Positions 8,163-16,651 of a stretch of 58,405 nt of DNA are shown here, in pieces. The notes below the pieces were generated by a model that saw only the letters and a program-made list of their open reading frames with translations, was not told the DNA's origin and ran no database searches. Source of the stretch: Meiothermus cerbereus DSM 11376 (GTDB lineage: Bacteria; Deinococcota; Deinococci; Deinococcales; Thermaceae); assembly GCF_000620065.1 (NCBI RefSeq), contig NZ_JHVI01000025.1, positions 1 through 58,405 of the forward strand. Reading direction: 5' to 3'. Position 1 is the first letter of the stretch, and the number at the start of each line of letters is the position of its first letter. Both the position numbers and the translations under genes were made by a program.

Positions 8163-9173
8163 CTAACTATAGCGGATGCGGGGATCCACCACCGCATACA
8201 TCAAGTCGGCCAACAGGTTGAAGGTAGCCGTGAGCAAGGCCAGAAAAGCCAGTGCCGCCATCGCTACGTTGTAGTCTTTTTCGACCAGGGAGTCGAAAAT
8301 GGCCCGCCCCATGCCGGGGTAGGAGAAGATGGTCTCGGTAATCACCGCTCCACCAAACACCCCGGGAATCGCCAGACCCACCAGCGTGACGATGGGGATC
8401 AGCGCGTTGCGCAAGGCGTGTTTGTAGAGCACGATGCGCTCGCTCAGACCTTTGGCCCTGGCGGTGCGCACATAGTCCTGGTTCAGAACCTCGAGCAAAC
8501 TGGCCCGCATGTAGCGTGTCCAGGAGGCCATCTGGATGGTCGAGAGGGCCAGCACCGGCAACACCAGCTTAAAAGCCCAGTCCCCAATGAACTGGAAGAA
8601 GGTGATCTCGCCGCTGAGCACCTGCGACCACTGGAAGTCGGAAATGCTCTGCACAGGGAACTTGGGGAACCAGGGTACCCGCTCGGGCAACCACACCGCG
8701 AACACGAACAAGAGCAAGATTCCCAGGAAGAAAATAGGCATGGAAAAGCCCACGAACGAGAAGAAGGTGATCACGTAGTCGGCCCGGCTATACTGGCGCA
8801 CCGCCGAAAAGATGCCCACCGGAATGGCCACCAGCAAGGCCAGGGTCAGGGCTGCACCCGACAGGATGAGCGTGCGGGGCAGGCGCTGGCCAAAGATAAT
8901 TTGTCCGGCTGGCGAAGCATAGGTACGGGACTGGCCAAAGTCGCCCTGGATAGCCCGCCCAAGCCACTTGAAATAGCGCACATACACGGGCTGATCCAGA
9001 CCGTAGGCCCGGCGCAGCTGCTCCAGCTGCTCGGCAGTAATCCGGGGGTTTTGCTGGCGTAGTTCGTCCAGCGGGTCTCCAGGTTGCAGGGCCAACAAAG
9101 TAAAAATCACAACGGAGGCTGCAAACAGCAAGGGAATCATTTGCAGCAGTCGGCGAACCGTGTAAGCAAACAC
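8163..9173 (-). CDS. dppB: Peptide/nickel-type ABC permease DppB
   Basis: This 336-residue permease has six membrane segments. It begins FAYTVRRLLQMIPLLFAASV and has the EAA loop VRTARAKGLSERIVLYKHAL near residue 215 and ends with DLMYAVVDPRIRYS, all typical of DppB. It pairs with the DppC downstream. The start is GTG at 9173, because a -10 box TATTAT lies exactly 7 nt upstream and no ribosome-binding site is visible, so a leaderless transcript is likely. A 12-bp palindrome lies just upstream. Confidence 0.93.
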   Translation of the reverse strand: MFAYTVRRLLQMIPLLFAASVVIFTLLALQPGDPLDELRQQNPRITAEQLEQLRRAYGLDQPVYVRYFKWLGRAIQGDFGQSRTYASPAGQIIFGQRLPRTLILSGAALTLALLVAIPVGIFSAVRQYSRADYVITFFSFVGFSMPIFFLGILLLFVFAVWLPERVPWFPKFPVQSISDFQWSQVLSGEITFFQFIGDWAFKLVLPVLALSTIQMASWTRYMRASLLEVLNQDYVRTARAKGLSERIVLYKHALRNALIPIVTLVGLAIPGVFGGAVITETIFSYPGMGRAIFDSLVEKDYNVAMAALAFLALLTATFNLLADLMYAVVDPRIRYS

Positions 9174-9180
9174 GCCCTAC

Positions 9181-9186
9181 ATAATA
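9181..9186 (-). promoter_or_regulatory. -10 box TATTAT of dppB, leaderless type
   Basis: TATTAT is followed by 7 nt and then the GTG start of dppB. The adjacent palindrome CTTGTCGACAAG (9189-9200) lies where a repressor would block polymerase. Confidence 0.55.
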
Positions 9187-9188
9187 CC

Positions 9189-9200
9189 TTGTCGACAAGC
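9189..9200. promoter_or_regulatory. 12-bp palindrome CTTGTCGACAAG in the dppB promoter
   Basis: The palindrome is perfect and lies 2 bp upstream of the -10 box. It is an operator candidate; the regulator is unknown. Confidence 0.35.
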
Positions 9201-9310
9201 CTTTTGTATGCGTACCCCGGTATTCAAAAACCTACCCAACCCCTCAAGAGTCAAGCGAGATAGGCATTTTTCTGTTTACAGAAAGCATTTATTACACCCT
9301 TTGGTTTACC

Positions 9311-9330
9311 CATCCACCAATTGGTGGATG
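9311..9330. promoter_or_regulatory. 20-bp perfect palindrome CATCCACCAATTGGTGGATG
   Basis: It lies between the first binding-protein gene and dppB. A near-identical palindrome occurs at 13576-13599 upstream of the second binding-protein gene. Two copies in one transport cluster suggest a shared operator. Confidence 0.5.
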
Positions 9331-9344
9331 CTTATCGCCATTGG

Positions 9345-9370
9345 CAAAAAAAGCCTCCCTGACGGGAGGC
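9345..9370 (-). terminator. Intrinsic terminator after the first binding-protein gene
   Basis: On the minus strand GCCTCCC pairs with GGGAGGC around a 4-nt loop and is followed by a run of T. It lies 25 bp past the stop codon and should uncouple the binding-protein gene from dppB. Confidence 0.85.
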
Positions 9371-9394
9371 ATTCAGAGAGCACAACAAACGGCG

Positions 9395-11242
9395 TTACTT
9401 GATGGGTTGGCCGTACTTGGCCTGGTCGTAAACCTTTTGTGCGCCCCTGGATTGCCAGCCAATTAACCACGGTTCAATGGTGGGGTAAGCCGAGTTGGCA
9501 AAGGTAGAAGAAACGTAGTTCAACAAACCCACCCGGAAAACCCGCGCATCAGACTGGAAGTACAGGGGGATCATGGCAACTTCGTCAGCCCAGATCTCCT
9601 GCATGCGGGCAAAGAGCTGCTTGCGGCGGTTGACATCAAACTCGAGCACCGCCTGGTTGCGCAGACGGTCATACTCCTCGTTGCACCAGCCCCCAAAGTT
9701 GAGCCCGCGGAAGCCGTTTTCCCGGGTGGGCACGTACACCACCTTGCCCTCCTCATCCCGGCAGGCCGAGCGCACCCCATCGTCGGCCTGGCCCATGCTA
9801 AAAGCAAAGTGCAGGAAGCCCGTCCAGGTACCCTCCTGGGCCCTGGCCCGGTACTGCGCCCCGAGCACCACCGCGCTGGGGGCATTGTTGATGCGAACCG
9901 CAATCCCCACCTGACGGTAGTTCTCGGCCACAAACTGCTGGATGCGCTCACGCACCTGGTTGCCCGCGGTGGTGGCCCACTCAATCTCAAAGCGCACGGT
10001 ACGCCCATCTACGGTGCGTTGCAAAATGCCGTCCGGGCCAGGCCGCCAACCCAGTTCGGCCAGCAGTTGACGGGCCCGCTCGGGGTTGTAAGGGTACTTG
10101 GTGACATTTGGGTTAAACATGGGGTTCTTGGGAGAAACCCATGTGTGAGCCACCGTATAGAGCCCGTCAAAGAAGGCCTTGGTGATGCCCTCACGGTTCA
10201 TGGCATAAATCAGGGCCTGGCGGGTCTTGACGTTATCAAGCATCAGATCGCGCACTCGCTGCACATTGGCAAACTGGTTAATCTCCAGGTGCTCGAAGAA
10301 TGGGGTTTCTACTGCCCATATCTCGAAGCGTCCTGGCGCACGGCTGGTGAGTTGCTTGCTACGCCCCTGGTCGAAGGTTATGGAGACGCTCGAGGCTGCG
10401 TCAATCCCACCCCCCAGAATGGCTACCAAGAGCGAGTTGGTGTTCTGGATGATGCGGTAGACCACCCGCTGCACGTATTTTTCTTCGCCCCCCGGGGGTT
10501 TGATCCAGAAGCGGGGGTTGCGCTGCATCTCGATGGTGCTGCCCGGTACCCAGCGGGTCAGGGTAAAGGGGCCCGAATATACCATCCGTCCGCTGTTCAG
10601 GAACTGAGGGGTAGAAAACTGGGTAAAGAAGTTGCGGAAAATTTCAGCCTGTCGCGCGGTATCGTTGGTCTGGGCAGCCGCAGCTTTGGCCTTGTCCCAC
10701 TCCGCGCGCATGATGTGGTTGGGGGCGTAGTACACCTGGTTGATGTCCAGGTCGTAGAAGTAGGCTGGTTCCAGGCTTACCGTGAAGTTGCGGGCATCCC
10801 GTACCCGCAGGGTAGCCCGGTCGAAAAAGTCGATGGCGGTCGAGGGCACCCCTTTGGTTTTGCCCATCTCGAAGAACAGGGCCACGTCCTCGGTGCTGAT
10901 GGGCCGCCCGTCCGACCAGACCGCATCGGGCCGGATGGTGTAATCGAGCTCGAGGCGACGCACCCCCGGGCGCACCGTGGTAAAGCGCAGGCGGTTGTTC
11001 TGGGTTGTGGGCACCTCTGTCACCACCACCGGAATTACATTGAGGTCGCGGGTGGTCTGCACGATGGGGGCAAACAAAAAGTTTTCGATCTCAAACTTGA
11101 TGGACTGGTTGGAGATGGCATTGACCACGTCCCCTGCCAGGGCCCGTGGCTCCTGGGCCGCCCCAATAATCAGGCTGTTGTCCTGGGGGCCAGCCAGGGC
11201 CAATCCACCCAGTAGCATCCAGGCCATGAGCATTCGTTTCAT
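9395..11242 (-). CDS. Periplasmic peptide-binding protein, SBP family 5 (paralog 1)
   Basis: This 615-residue secreted solute-binding protein would deliver substrate to the DppBC permease. It opens with a signal peptide (MKRMLMAWMLLGGLALA). The family 5 features follow: ENFLFAPIV, LDYTIRPDAVWSDGRPIS, and a long C-terminal lobe. ATG 11242 is chosen over an earlier in-frame ATG because it starts the signal peptide and follows GAGGAGG. It is clearly paralogous to the next gene upstream (shared DNSLIIG, QEPR, ISNQSIK, PGPDGILQRTVDGRTVRFE). The substrate is unknown; its long insertions fit large peptides. Confidence 0.9.
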   Translation of the reverse strand: MKRMLMAWMLLGGLALAGPQDNSLIIGAAQEPRALAGDVVNAISNQSIKFEIENFLFAPIVQTTRDLNVIPVVVTEVPTTQNNRLRFTTVRPGVRRLELDYTIRPDAVWSDGRPISTEDVALFFEMGKTKGVPSTAIDFFDRATLRVRDARNFTVSLEPAYFYDLDINQVYYAPNHIMRAEWDKAKAAAAQTNDTARQAEIFRNFFTQFSTPQFLNSGRMVYSGPFTLTRWVPGSTIEMQRNPRFWIKPPGGEEKYVQRVVYRIIQNTNSLLVAILGGGIDAASSVSITFDQGRSKQLTSRAPGRFEIWAVETPFFEHLEINQFANVQRVRDLMLDNVKTRQALIYAMNREGITKAFFDGLYTVAHTWVSPKNPMFNPNVTKYPYNPERARQLLAELGWRPGPDGILQRTVDGRTVRFEIEWATTAGNQVRERIQQFVAENYRQVGIAVRINNAPSAVVLGAQYRARAQEGTWTGFLHFAFSMGQADDGVRSACRDEEGKVVYVPTRENGFRGLNFGGWCNEEYDRLRNQAVLEFDVNRRKQLFARMQEIWADEVAMIPLYFQSDARVFRVGLLNYVSSTFANSAYPTIEPWLIGWQSRGAQKVYDQAKYGQPIK

Positions 11243-11340
11243 AAGACCTCCTCTTGTAGCCAGTGATTGGCTGGGCTTGATTGTATTGCCTGTCATGTGA
11301 TTTGTGTACCTACCTTGAAGGCTCGAGGCAGTTCAAAAAA

Positions 11341-11466
11341 TGATAAGAGATGTCTTTGATTTGTTCTTTTGCTGGGGCCCCCACCTGAAGCTGCGCCAGG
11401 AACCGCCCTTGCATCCGGTTGGTTTTGACCTGCCCTAAACAGAAAGCTTCAGGTGGGGTTCATATG
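11341..11466 (+). repeat. Hairpin repeat family 1, copy B
   Basis: It is nearly identical to copy A, from GATAAGAGATGTCTTTGATT to AGCTTCAGGTGGGGTTCATA. It lies between the two binding-protein genes, just past the terminator of the upstream one. Confidence 0.85.
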
Positions 11467-11482
11467 ACCTGGCCCGCACAAC

Positions 11483-11509
11483 AAAAAAGCCAGGGGTTTC
11501 CCCCTGGCT
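11483..11509 (-). terminator. Intrinsic terminator after the second binding-protein gene
   Basis: On the minus strand AGCCAGGGGG pairs with CCCCTGGCT and a T run follows. It is 19 bp beyond the stop codon at 11528. Confidence 0.88.
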
Positions 11510-11527
11510 TTGCCATTGACAGATGTC

Positions 11528-13402
11528 TTACTTGATGGCGATGCCACCGGCCTGTGCCTGATCGTGGCGCTTAACTGCCCCACGGCTGGCCCAACCGATT
11601 TCCCAGGAGTTCCATCCGGGGTAGCCGTTGCCACCCGAGTAGGTCGAGGCCACATAGTTGACCAGACCCGTGCGGGTTACCAGGAAGTTGGAGCGGAAGC
11701 GCAGGGGCAGGGCGGGCAGTTCTTCGGCCCAGATCTCCTGAGCGCGGGCAAAGAGCTGCTTGCGGCGGGCTTCGTCGAACTCGAGCACACCCTGGCTGGT
11801 CAGGCGGTCGAACTCGTCGTTGCGCCAGTTGCCAATGTTCTGCCCAGCGTAGTTGTTTTCCTTGCTAGGCACTAGGATTGAACCCGTATTGAGGTTCTTG
11901 TATTGGAACAGGTTGCCGTCTTCGGCCAGGCTGCTCACCCAGGCAAACATGAAGAACAGCCACTTGCCGTCCTCACCCCGCTGGATGAAGTCGTCGGCGA
12001 AAACCACCGCGCTGGGGGCGTTGGCGGTTTTGACCGCAATCCCAACCTGACGCCACTGCTCGATGAAGAGCTGCTGGGTACGTTCGCGGATGGCGTTGCC
12101 AGCGGTGGTCACCCACTCCAGCTCAAAGCGTACCGTACGGCCATCCACCGTCCGCTGCAGGATACCGTCGGGGCCGGGACGCCAGCCCACCTGGGCCAGC
12201 AACTCGCGGGCACGGGCCGGGTTGTACTCGTACTTCTTCACGTTGGGGTTGAAGAGGGGGTTGGAGGGCGCCACCCAGGTGTGGGAAACCGGCTCCGCAC
12301 CATCGAAGAAGGCCTGCACCCAGGCCTCGCGGTTGATGGCGTGCAACAGGGCCTGGCGGGTGCGCTTGTCGTCGAGGGTCAGGTCACGCACGCGTTGCAC
12401 GTTGGTGAACTTGTTGATGTCAATGTGCTCCCAGATGGCGCCCGGAATGGCCCAGATCTCGAAGCGGCCAGCGGCACGGCTGGTGAGCTGCTTGCTGCGG
12501 GCCTGGTCGGCAGAGATACCCACGGTCGAGGTCGCGTCGATGCCGCCACCCAGAATGGCCACCAAGAGCGAGTTGGTGTTCTGAATGATGCGGTAGACCA
12601 CCCGCTGCACGTACTTATCGGCGCCACCCTGTGGCACGATGGCGTTGAAGTTGGGGTTGCGCACCAGCTCGATGGAGCTGTTGGAAACCCAACGTTGCAC
12701 CTTAAAGGGGCCGCTGTAGACCATGCGCCCGGCATTGATGGCCTGGTTGGAAGCAAACTGCTGGAAGAAGTTGCGGTACAGCTCGTTCAGCCGCTGGGCA
12801 TCGCGATCGGGGTTGAGGGGGGCGGCAGCCGCTTTGACCTTCTCCCACTCGGGGCCCATCTTGTGTACCGGTGCGTAGCCAATGGGCGAGCCGTAGGTGT
12901 CGTAGTAGTAGGCCGGCTCGAAGATGACGGTCATGTTCTGCTTGTCGCGGACACGCAGGTTGACCCGCTCCCAGTAGTCGGGGTTGTTGAGGGCCATCCC
13001 CTTGGCCTTACCGACTTCGAAGTAGAAAGCAAAGTCGTCGGTGTCCAGGGGGTCGCCATCCGACCAGCGCAGGTTGGGCTTCAGGGTGATGTCAATCTCC
13101 AGGCGACGCTTGCCACCACCAATGTCGGTCACCCGCAAACGGCGGTTGGCCAGGGTGGGCACCTCGGTAGCCAGCACCGCTTCGTTTTCGGCCTTCAGGT
13201 TCTGCACAATCAGGGGCGCAAAGAGGTAGTTCTCGATCTCAACCTTGATGGACTGGTTGGAGATCACGTTGAGGAAGTCACCCCCAAGCACCCGCGGTTC
13301 CTGAGAAGTCCCGATAATCAGGCTGTTGTCAGCGGGGCCCGCCAGCGCCGCACCGGCCACTAAAGTTAGACCTAGTGCAACAATCTTGCTATAACGATTC
13401 AT
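11528..13402 (-). CDS. Periplasmic peptide-binding protein, SBP family 5 (paralog 2)
   Basis: This 624-residue binding protein is the tandem paralog of the gene at 9395. It has a signal peptide ending GAALAGPADNS. The body matches paralog 1 throughout, including ISNQSIKVEIENYLFAP, ILGGGIDATSTVGISADQAR and PGPDGILQRTVDGRTVRFE. The start ATG follows AAAGGAGG. It has the best promoter in the cluster, a palindromic leader, and its own terminator, so it probably makes a strong separate transcript. Two paralogs beside one permease suggest that one pair of permeases serves different ligands. Confidence 0.92.
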   Translation of the reverse strand: MNRYSKIVALGLTLVAGAALAGPADNSLIIGTSQEPRVLGGDFLNVISNQSIKVEIENYLFAPLIVQNLKAENEAVLATEVPTLANRRLRVTDIGGGKRRLEIDITLKPNLRWSDGDPLDTDDFAFYFEVGKAKGMALNNPDYWERVNLRVRDKQNMTVIFEPAYYYDTYGSPIGYAPVHKMGPEWEKVKAAAAPLNPDRDAQRLNELYRNFFQQFASNQAINAGRMVYSGPFKVQRWVSNSSIELVRNPNFNAIVPQGGADKYVQRVVYRIIQNTNSLLVAILGGGIDATSTVGISADQARSKQLTSRAAGRFEIWAIPGAIWEHIDINKFTNVQRVRDLTLDDKRTRQALLHAINREAWVQAFFDGAEPVSHTWVAPSNPLFNPNVKKYEYNPARARELLAQVGWRPGPDGILQRTVDGRTVRFELEWVTTAGNAIRERTQQLFIEQWRQVGIAVKTANAPSAVVFADDFIQRGEDGKWLFFMFAWVSSLAEDGNLFQYKNLNTGSILVPSKENNYAGQNIGNWRNDEFDRLTSQGVLEFDEARRKQLFARAQEIWAEELPALPLRFRSNFLVTRTGLVNYVASTYSGGNGYPGWNSWEIGWASRGAVKRHDQAQAGGIAIK

Positions 13403-13416
13403 CTAGCCTCCTTTGG

Positions 13417-13438
13417 GATTCTATGTTTCCATAGAATC
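13417..13438 (-). promoter_or_regulatory. Perfect 9-4-9 inverted repeat in the leader of paralog 2
   Basis: GATTCTATG and CATAGAATC flank a 4-nt loop. It lies between the -10 box and the ribosome-binding site, so it could be an operator or an mRNA-stabilising 5' hairpin. Confidence 0.55.
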
Positions 13439-13465
13439 GTTTAACTATGGCATTTTGCCGTCCCT

Positions 13466-13493
13466 ATTATAGCCATCTAAGCAAGTCCGTCAA
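13466..13493 (-). promoter_or_regulatory. Sigma-70-type promoter of binding-protein paralog 2
   Basis: On the minus strand TTGACG (13488-13493) and TATAAT (13466-13471) are spaced 16 bp apart. Transcription would start near 13459, giving a leader of about 55 nt. Confidence 0.8.
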
Positions 13494-13575
13494 ATAAAGC
13501 CCAAATGAGCTGGGGGCTTGCTGGGCTTGAGCACTTGTTTAGTCCGGCGCGTGGTTTTGGCTGTTTAGAACCAGC

Positions 13576-13599
13576 TTTATCCACCAATTGATGGATAAA
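13576..13599. promoter_or_regulatory. 24-bp near-perfect palindrome centred on CCACCAATTGATGG
   Basis: It is symmetrical except at one position pair and shares its core ATCCACCAATTG with the palindrome at 9311-9330. It lies about 83 bp upstream of the promoter at 13466. The remainder of the 352-bp gap 13403-13754 shows no further structure. Confidence 0.5.
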
Positions 13600-13754
13600 A
13601 GCTCCATCGTGCCATTGATATGGCTCAGCTTTACCCCACGGTGCGTGGGATCGCGGTACCACCACACGCAGGCGGCAGGGTAAACACAAGCCCAGCGCCC
13701 ACCCGGTTGCCAGTTTGGCTCCAGCCAAGGGGGGCCGCAAAAGCAGTCGGGGCT

Positions 13755-14147
13755 TCAGGTGCTGCAGCAACTGCCGCTGCCTTCGCCTTCGGGAGCTTTG
13801 GCTCCATCGGTGCGGAAGGAGTGTCCGCAGCCGCACGAGGAGGTGGCGTTGGGGTTATTCACACTGAAGCCCCCACCCATGAGGTTTTCGACCCAGTCCA
13901 CCTCGGCACCCGCAAGCAGCGGTAAGGACATGCGATCTACTACCAGGCGTACCCCATGCATTTCCACAACGGTGTCGCCCTCGAGCTCTCGTTCATCCAC
14001 GGCCATGCCATATTGGTAGCCACTACAGCCACCCGACTTGATAAAAACCCGAATGGCCGCCTCGGGTTTGTTGTACCGAGTAAGAATCTCCTTAGCACGC
14101 TCGGCTGCCAGGGGTGTAATGGAAATCGCTGTCTGCTCCTGAACCAC
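13755..14147 (-). CDS. erpA: A-type iron-sulfur carrier protein (ErpA/IscA/SufA family)
   Basis: This 130-residue protein carries Fe-S clusters to apo-enzymes in the cytosol. The three cluster cysteines are present: one in [11 protein letters not shown] and two in SSCGCGHSF. The start is GTG 14147, placed 7 bases after AGGAGG; a longer frame exists but lacks this site. Most family members end soon after the CGC motif. This one continues for about 21 residues to end SGSCCST, adding two cysteines. ErpA, IscA and SufA cannot be separated from sequence alone. Confidence 0.88.
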   Translation of the reverse strand: MVQEQTAISITPLAAERAKEILTRYNKPEAAIRVFIKSGGCSGYQYGMAVDERELEGDTVVEMHGVRLVVDRMSLPLLAGAEVDWVENLMGGGFSVNNPNATSSCGCGHSFRTDGAKAPEGEGSGSCCST

Positions 14148-14293
14148 ACAGACCTCCTGACTCAAGATTAGCACGGTGGCAAAGCCAGAACGTAAGCAGG
14201 TGCACCCCAGCCGTGCTCCGCTTCGAGGTTCCCGCCACGCACAGCCACATTGAGTCCCGCCCTGTGTTCACAAGGCACACGCCTGGTTCCCCG

Positions 14294-14299
14294 TAGTAT
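14294..14299 (+). promoter_or_regulatory. -10 box TAGTAT of the M24 peptidase gene, leaderless type
   Basis: TAGTAT ends 6 nt before ATG 14306 and no ribosome-binding site is visible. Confidence 0.5.
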
Positions 14300-14305
14300 G
14301 TACAC

Positions 14306-15448
14306 ATGAACATTGCCAAAGCCCAACAAGCCCTGCAAGAAGCCCGCATTCCCGGCTGGTTGCTCTACAGTTTCCAGGGTAGCAACCCGCTGGCCCTGGA
14401 AGCCCTGGGGCTCGGGGGGCGGATGCTCAGCCGCCGCTTTGCCTATCTAATTCCGGCGCATGGTGAACCGGTTTTTATTATCCACGCCATCGAGAAAACC
14501 AGTTTCCCCGACCTGCCGGGCCGGTGGGTGGTGTTCTCGAGCTGGCCCGAGTTCGTTCAGGCCCTGCAAACGCATGTGGCCCCACTGGGTCGCATCGCCA
14601 TGGAGTATTACCCAGGTGGAGGCATCCCCTATCTTTCGCGTATCGATGCCGGAACCCTGGAGCTGCTTCGGGGTATGGGGCTCGAGGTGGTCTCCTCGGC
14701 AGAGATTCTGTTGCAGTTTCAGACCTGGACACCCGCCGACCTGGCCGCCCATAAGCGCGCAGCCGCGGGCATCGCCGAGGCCTTGAAGCACGCTTTGGGC
14801 TTTGTGCGAGCCCGGCTCGATGACCCGCCCAGCGAGCTCCTGGTGCAAAGAGAAATCAGCAAGGTCTTTGAAGCCAGGGGCCTGGTCTTCGACCACCCAC
14901 CCATGGTGGCCTATGGCCCAAGCGCCGCCAATCCCCACCACACCGTAGGGGAAAGCCGACTGGAGCGAGGTCAGGTGATGTTGATTGACCTGTGGTGCAA
15001 GGAGCCCCACGGCCCCTACGCCGATGTAACCTGGATGGCGGGCTGGGCGGTTTCGCAGGAAATCCATAAAGCCTGGGCAGTGGTGCGCAATGCCCGCAAT
15101 GCGGCCCTCGAGTTTTGTAAACAGGCCTATGCCGCCGGCCGACACCCCAAAGGTTTTGAGCTCGACCGTGCAGCCCGGCAGGTCATCGAGCAGGCTGGCA
15201 TGGGGGGCTATGTCCTGCACCGCACCGGCCACCACCTGGGCTTTAGCGCCACCCACGGTAACGGAACCCACCTGGACGACCTCGAGAGCCACGATACCCG
15301 TCCACTAATTCCTGGCCTGGCCTTTACCATCGAGCCAGGGGTCTACCCCGGGCCTTTTGGCATCCGCAGTGAGATTAACGTTTACCTGCACCCGTCGGGA
15401 CCCGAGGTTACCACCGGTATACAGCAGGAAATAGAGCCGCTTGAGTGA
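14306..15448 (+). CDS. M24-family metallopeptidase (Xaa-Pro aminopeptidase-like)
   Basis: This 380-residue cytosolic peptidase has a creatinase-type N domain (about 1-145) and a pita-bread catalytic domain. The metal ligands are visible in order: Asp in LIDLWCK, Asp in YADVTW, His in HRTGHHLGF, Glu in FTIEPGVYP and Glu in IRSEINVY. It probably removes residues before proline, although prolidase activity cannot be excluded. The start ATG lies 6 nt after a -10 box. A repeat follows 13 bp after the stop codon. Confidence 0.9.
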   Translation: MNIAKAQQALQEARIPGWLLYSFQGSNPLALEALGLGGRMLSRRFAYLIPAHGEPVFIIHAIEKTSFPDLPGRWVVFSSWPEFVQALQTHVAPLGRIAMEYYPGGGIPYLSRIDAGTLELLRGMGLEVVSSAEILLQFQTWTPADLAAHKRAAAGIAEALKHALGFVRARLDDPPSELLVQREISKVFEARGLVFDHPPMVAYGPSAANPHHTVGESRLERGQVMLIDLWCKEPHGPYADVTWMAGWAVSQEIHKAWAVVRNARNAALEFCKQAYAAGRHPKGFELDRAARQVIEQAGMGGYVLHRTGHHLGFSATHGNGTHLDDLESHDTRPLIPGLAFTIEPGVYPGPFGIRSEINVYLHPSGPEVTTGIQQEIEPLE

Positions 15449-15475
15449 ATACCCGCGGGTATAAGAAATTTTTTT
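15449..15475 (+). terminator. Possible terminator after the M24 peptidase gene
   Basis: A perfect palindrome ATACCCGCGGGTAT immediately follows the stop codon and is followed by AAGAAA and seven T. The lack of loop bases makes it weak as a hairpin. Confidence 0.35.
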
Positions 15476-15567
15476 GACTGGTTCTTTTTGCTGGGGCTCC
15501 CGCTCGAAGCTGCGCCATTCGCTTAGGCTCTCTACATCAAGGGAACAATCCGGCAAGACTTCATATG
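15461..15567 (+). repeat. Hairpin repeat family 1, copy C (diverged)
   Basis: The head (ATAAGAAA, TTCTTTTTGCTGGGG, GAAGCTGCGCCA) and the tail (TTCATATGA) match the family, but the centre has diverged and the inner arms no longer pair well. Confidence 0.6.
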
Positions 15568-15633
15568 AGACAGGGCCCAGCCCGCGCGGGCATCTACCCT
15601 GTAGCTCCAATCGTTGTATGCTTTCAGGCGGTT

Positions 15634-16575
15634 ATGGAACGACCCCTGATGGTATTTAGCGGACAGTCCAACCTACCCCTGGCCCAGGAAATAGCCGACA
15701 ACCTGGGGGTTCCGCTTGGCAAGAGCGTTACCGAGCGCTTTGCCAACGACTGTCTTTTCGTCCGGTACGAACAGAGCCTACGCGAGGGCGATATCTTTAT
15801 TATTCAGTCGCTCACGCCTCCCGTGCAGGATCACCTGGTAGAGCTCTTGATGATGATTGACGCTGCCAAAAGCAGCAGCGCGGCTCGAGTCACTGCGGTA
15901 ATTCCCTACTATGCCTATGCCCGCAGCGACAAAAAAGACGCCCCCCGCATCTCCATCGCAGCCCGGCTGGTGGCCGACCTGATTCAGACCGCCGGGGCCG
16001 ACCGGGTGCTGACCATGACGCTGCACTCGGCCCAGGTGCACGGCTTTTTTAAAGTTCCCGTAGACCACCTTTCCGCCGAGCCGGTAATCGCCAACTACTT
16101 TGCCACCCGGGTAGAAAAACTCGAGAACGCCGTGGTGGTAGCGCCCGATGCAGGCGATATCAAGCGGGCCAGCTCGCTGGCCCGCCGCCTGGCCCTGCCC
16201 ATCGCCTTCATCGATAAACAGCGGCTCTCCGATACCGAGGTCACCTCGAGGGGGTTAGTCGGCGACGTGCGCGGCAAAACAGCCCTGGTTATAGACGACG
16301 AGGTCTCCACCGCCGGAACCCTGGTGCAAGCCGCCGACTCCCTTATGCAAAATGGGGCACAGGCGGTATATGCAGCTTTCACCCATGGCGTGTACGTAGG
16401 CCCCGCCATTGACCGCATCGAAAAAGCCCCCATCGCGGAGGTGGCGGCCACCAATACCTGTACCTACAAAGCCAGACCCAGCAGCAAAATCAAGCAGCTT
16501 AGCGTGGGGCCCCTCTTCGCCGAGGCCATCTGGCGGATTCACCGCGGGGAATCGGTCTCGAGCCTCTTTACCTGA
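15634..16575 (+). CDS. prs: Ribose-phosphate pyrophosphokinase
   Basis: This 313-residue enzyme makes PRPP from ribose 5-phosphate and ATP, feeding purine, pyrimidine, histidine and tryptophan synthesis. Seen here are the [14 protein letters not shown] start, [20 protein letters not shown], the ribose-phosphate loop [11 protein letters not shown], and the PRPP loop [13 protein letters not shown]. The frame runs 69 nt further upstream through the repeat, but ATG 15634 follows CAGGCGG and matches the family's N terminus. Its product is a substrate of PurF, encoded 18 kb away in this window. Confidence 0.95.
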   Translation: MERPLMVFSGQSNLPLAQEIADNLGVPLGKSVTERFANDCLFVRYEQSLREGDIFIIQSLTPPVQDHLVELLMMIDAAKSSSAARVTAVIPYYAYARSDKKDAPRISIAARLVADLIQTAGADRVLTMTLHSAQVHGFFKVPVDHLSAEPVIANYFATRVEKLENAVVVAPDAGDIKRASSLARRLALPIAFIDKQRLSDTEVTSRGLVGDVRGKTALVIDDEVSTAGTLVQAADSLMQNGAQAVYAAFTHGVYVGPAIDRIEKAPIAEVAATNTCTYKARPSSKIKQLSVGPLFAEAIWRIHRGESVSSLFT

Positions 16576-16651
16576 TGGCCTGCCTGGCCTGGAACATAAA
16601 CCTCAGCAGAAGAACGCATCAAGGGTGTGTCCGGCGTCCTGGGAAAACCTG

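Noticed and set aside
9809-13363. Long plus-strand open frames (468 and 486 codons) opposite the two binding-protein genes
   Set aside because: They mirror the codon pattern of the minus-strand genes, lack signal or domain features, and are typical GC-rich antisense shadows.
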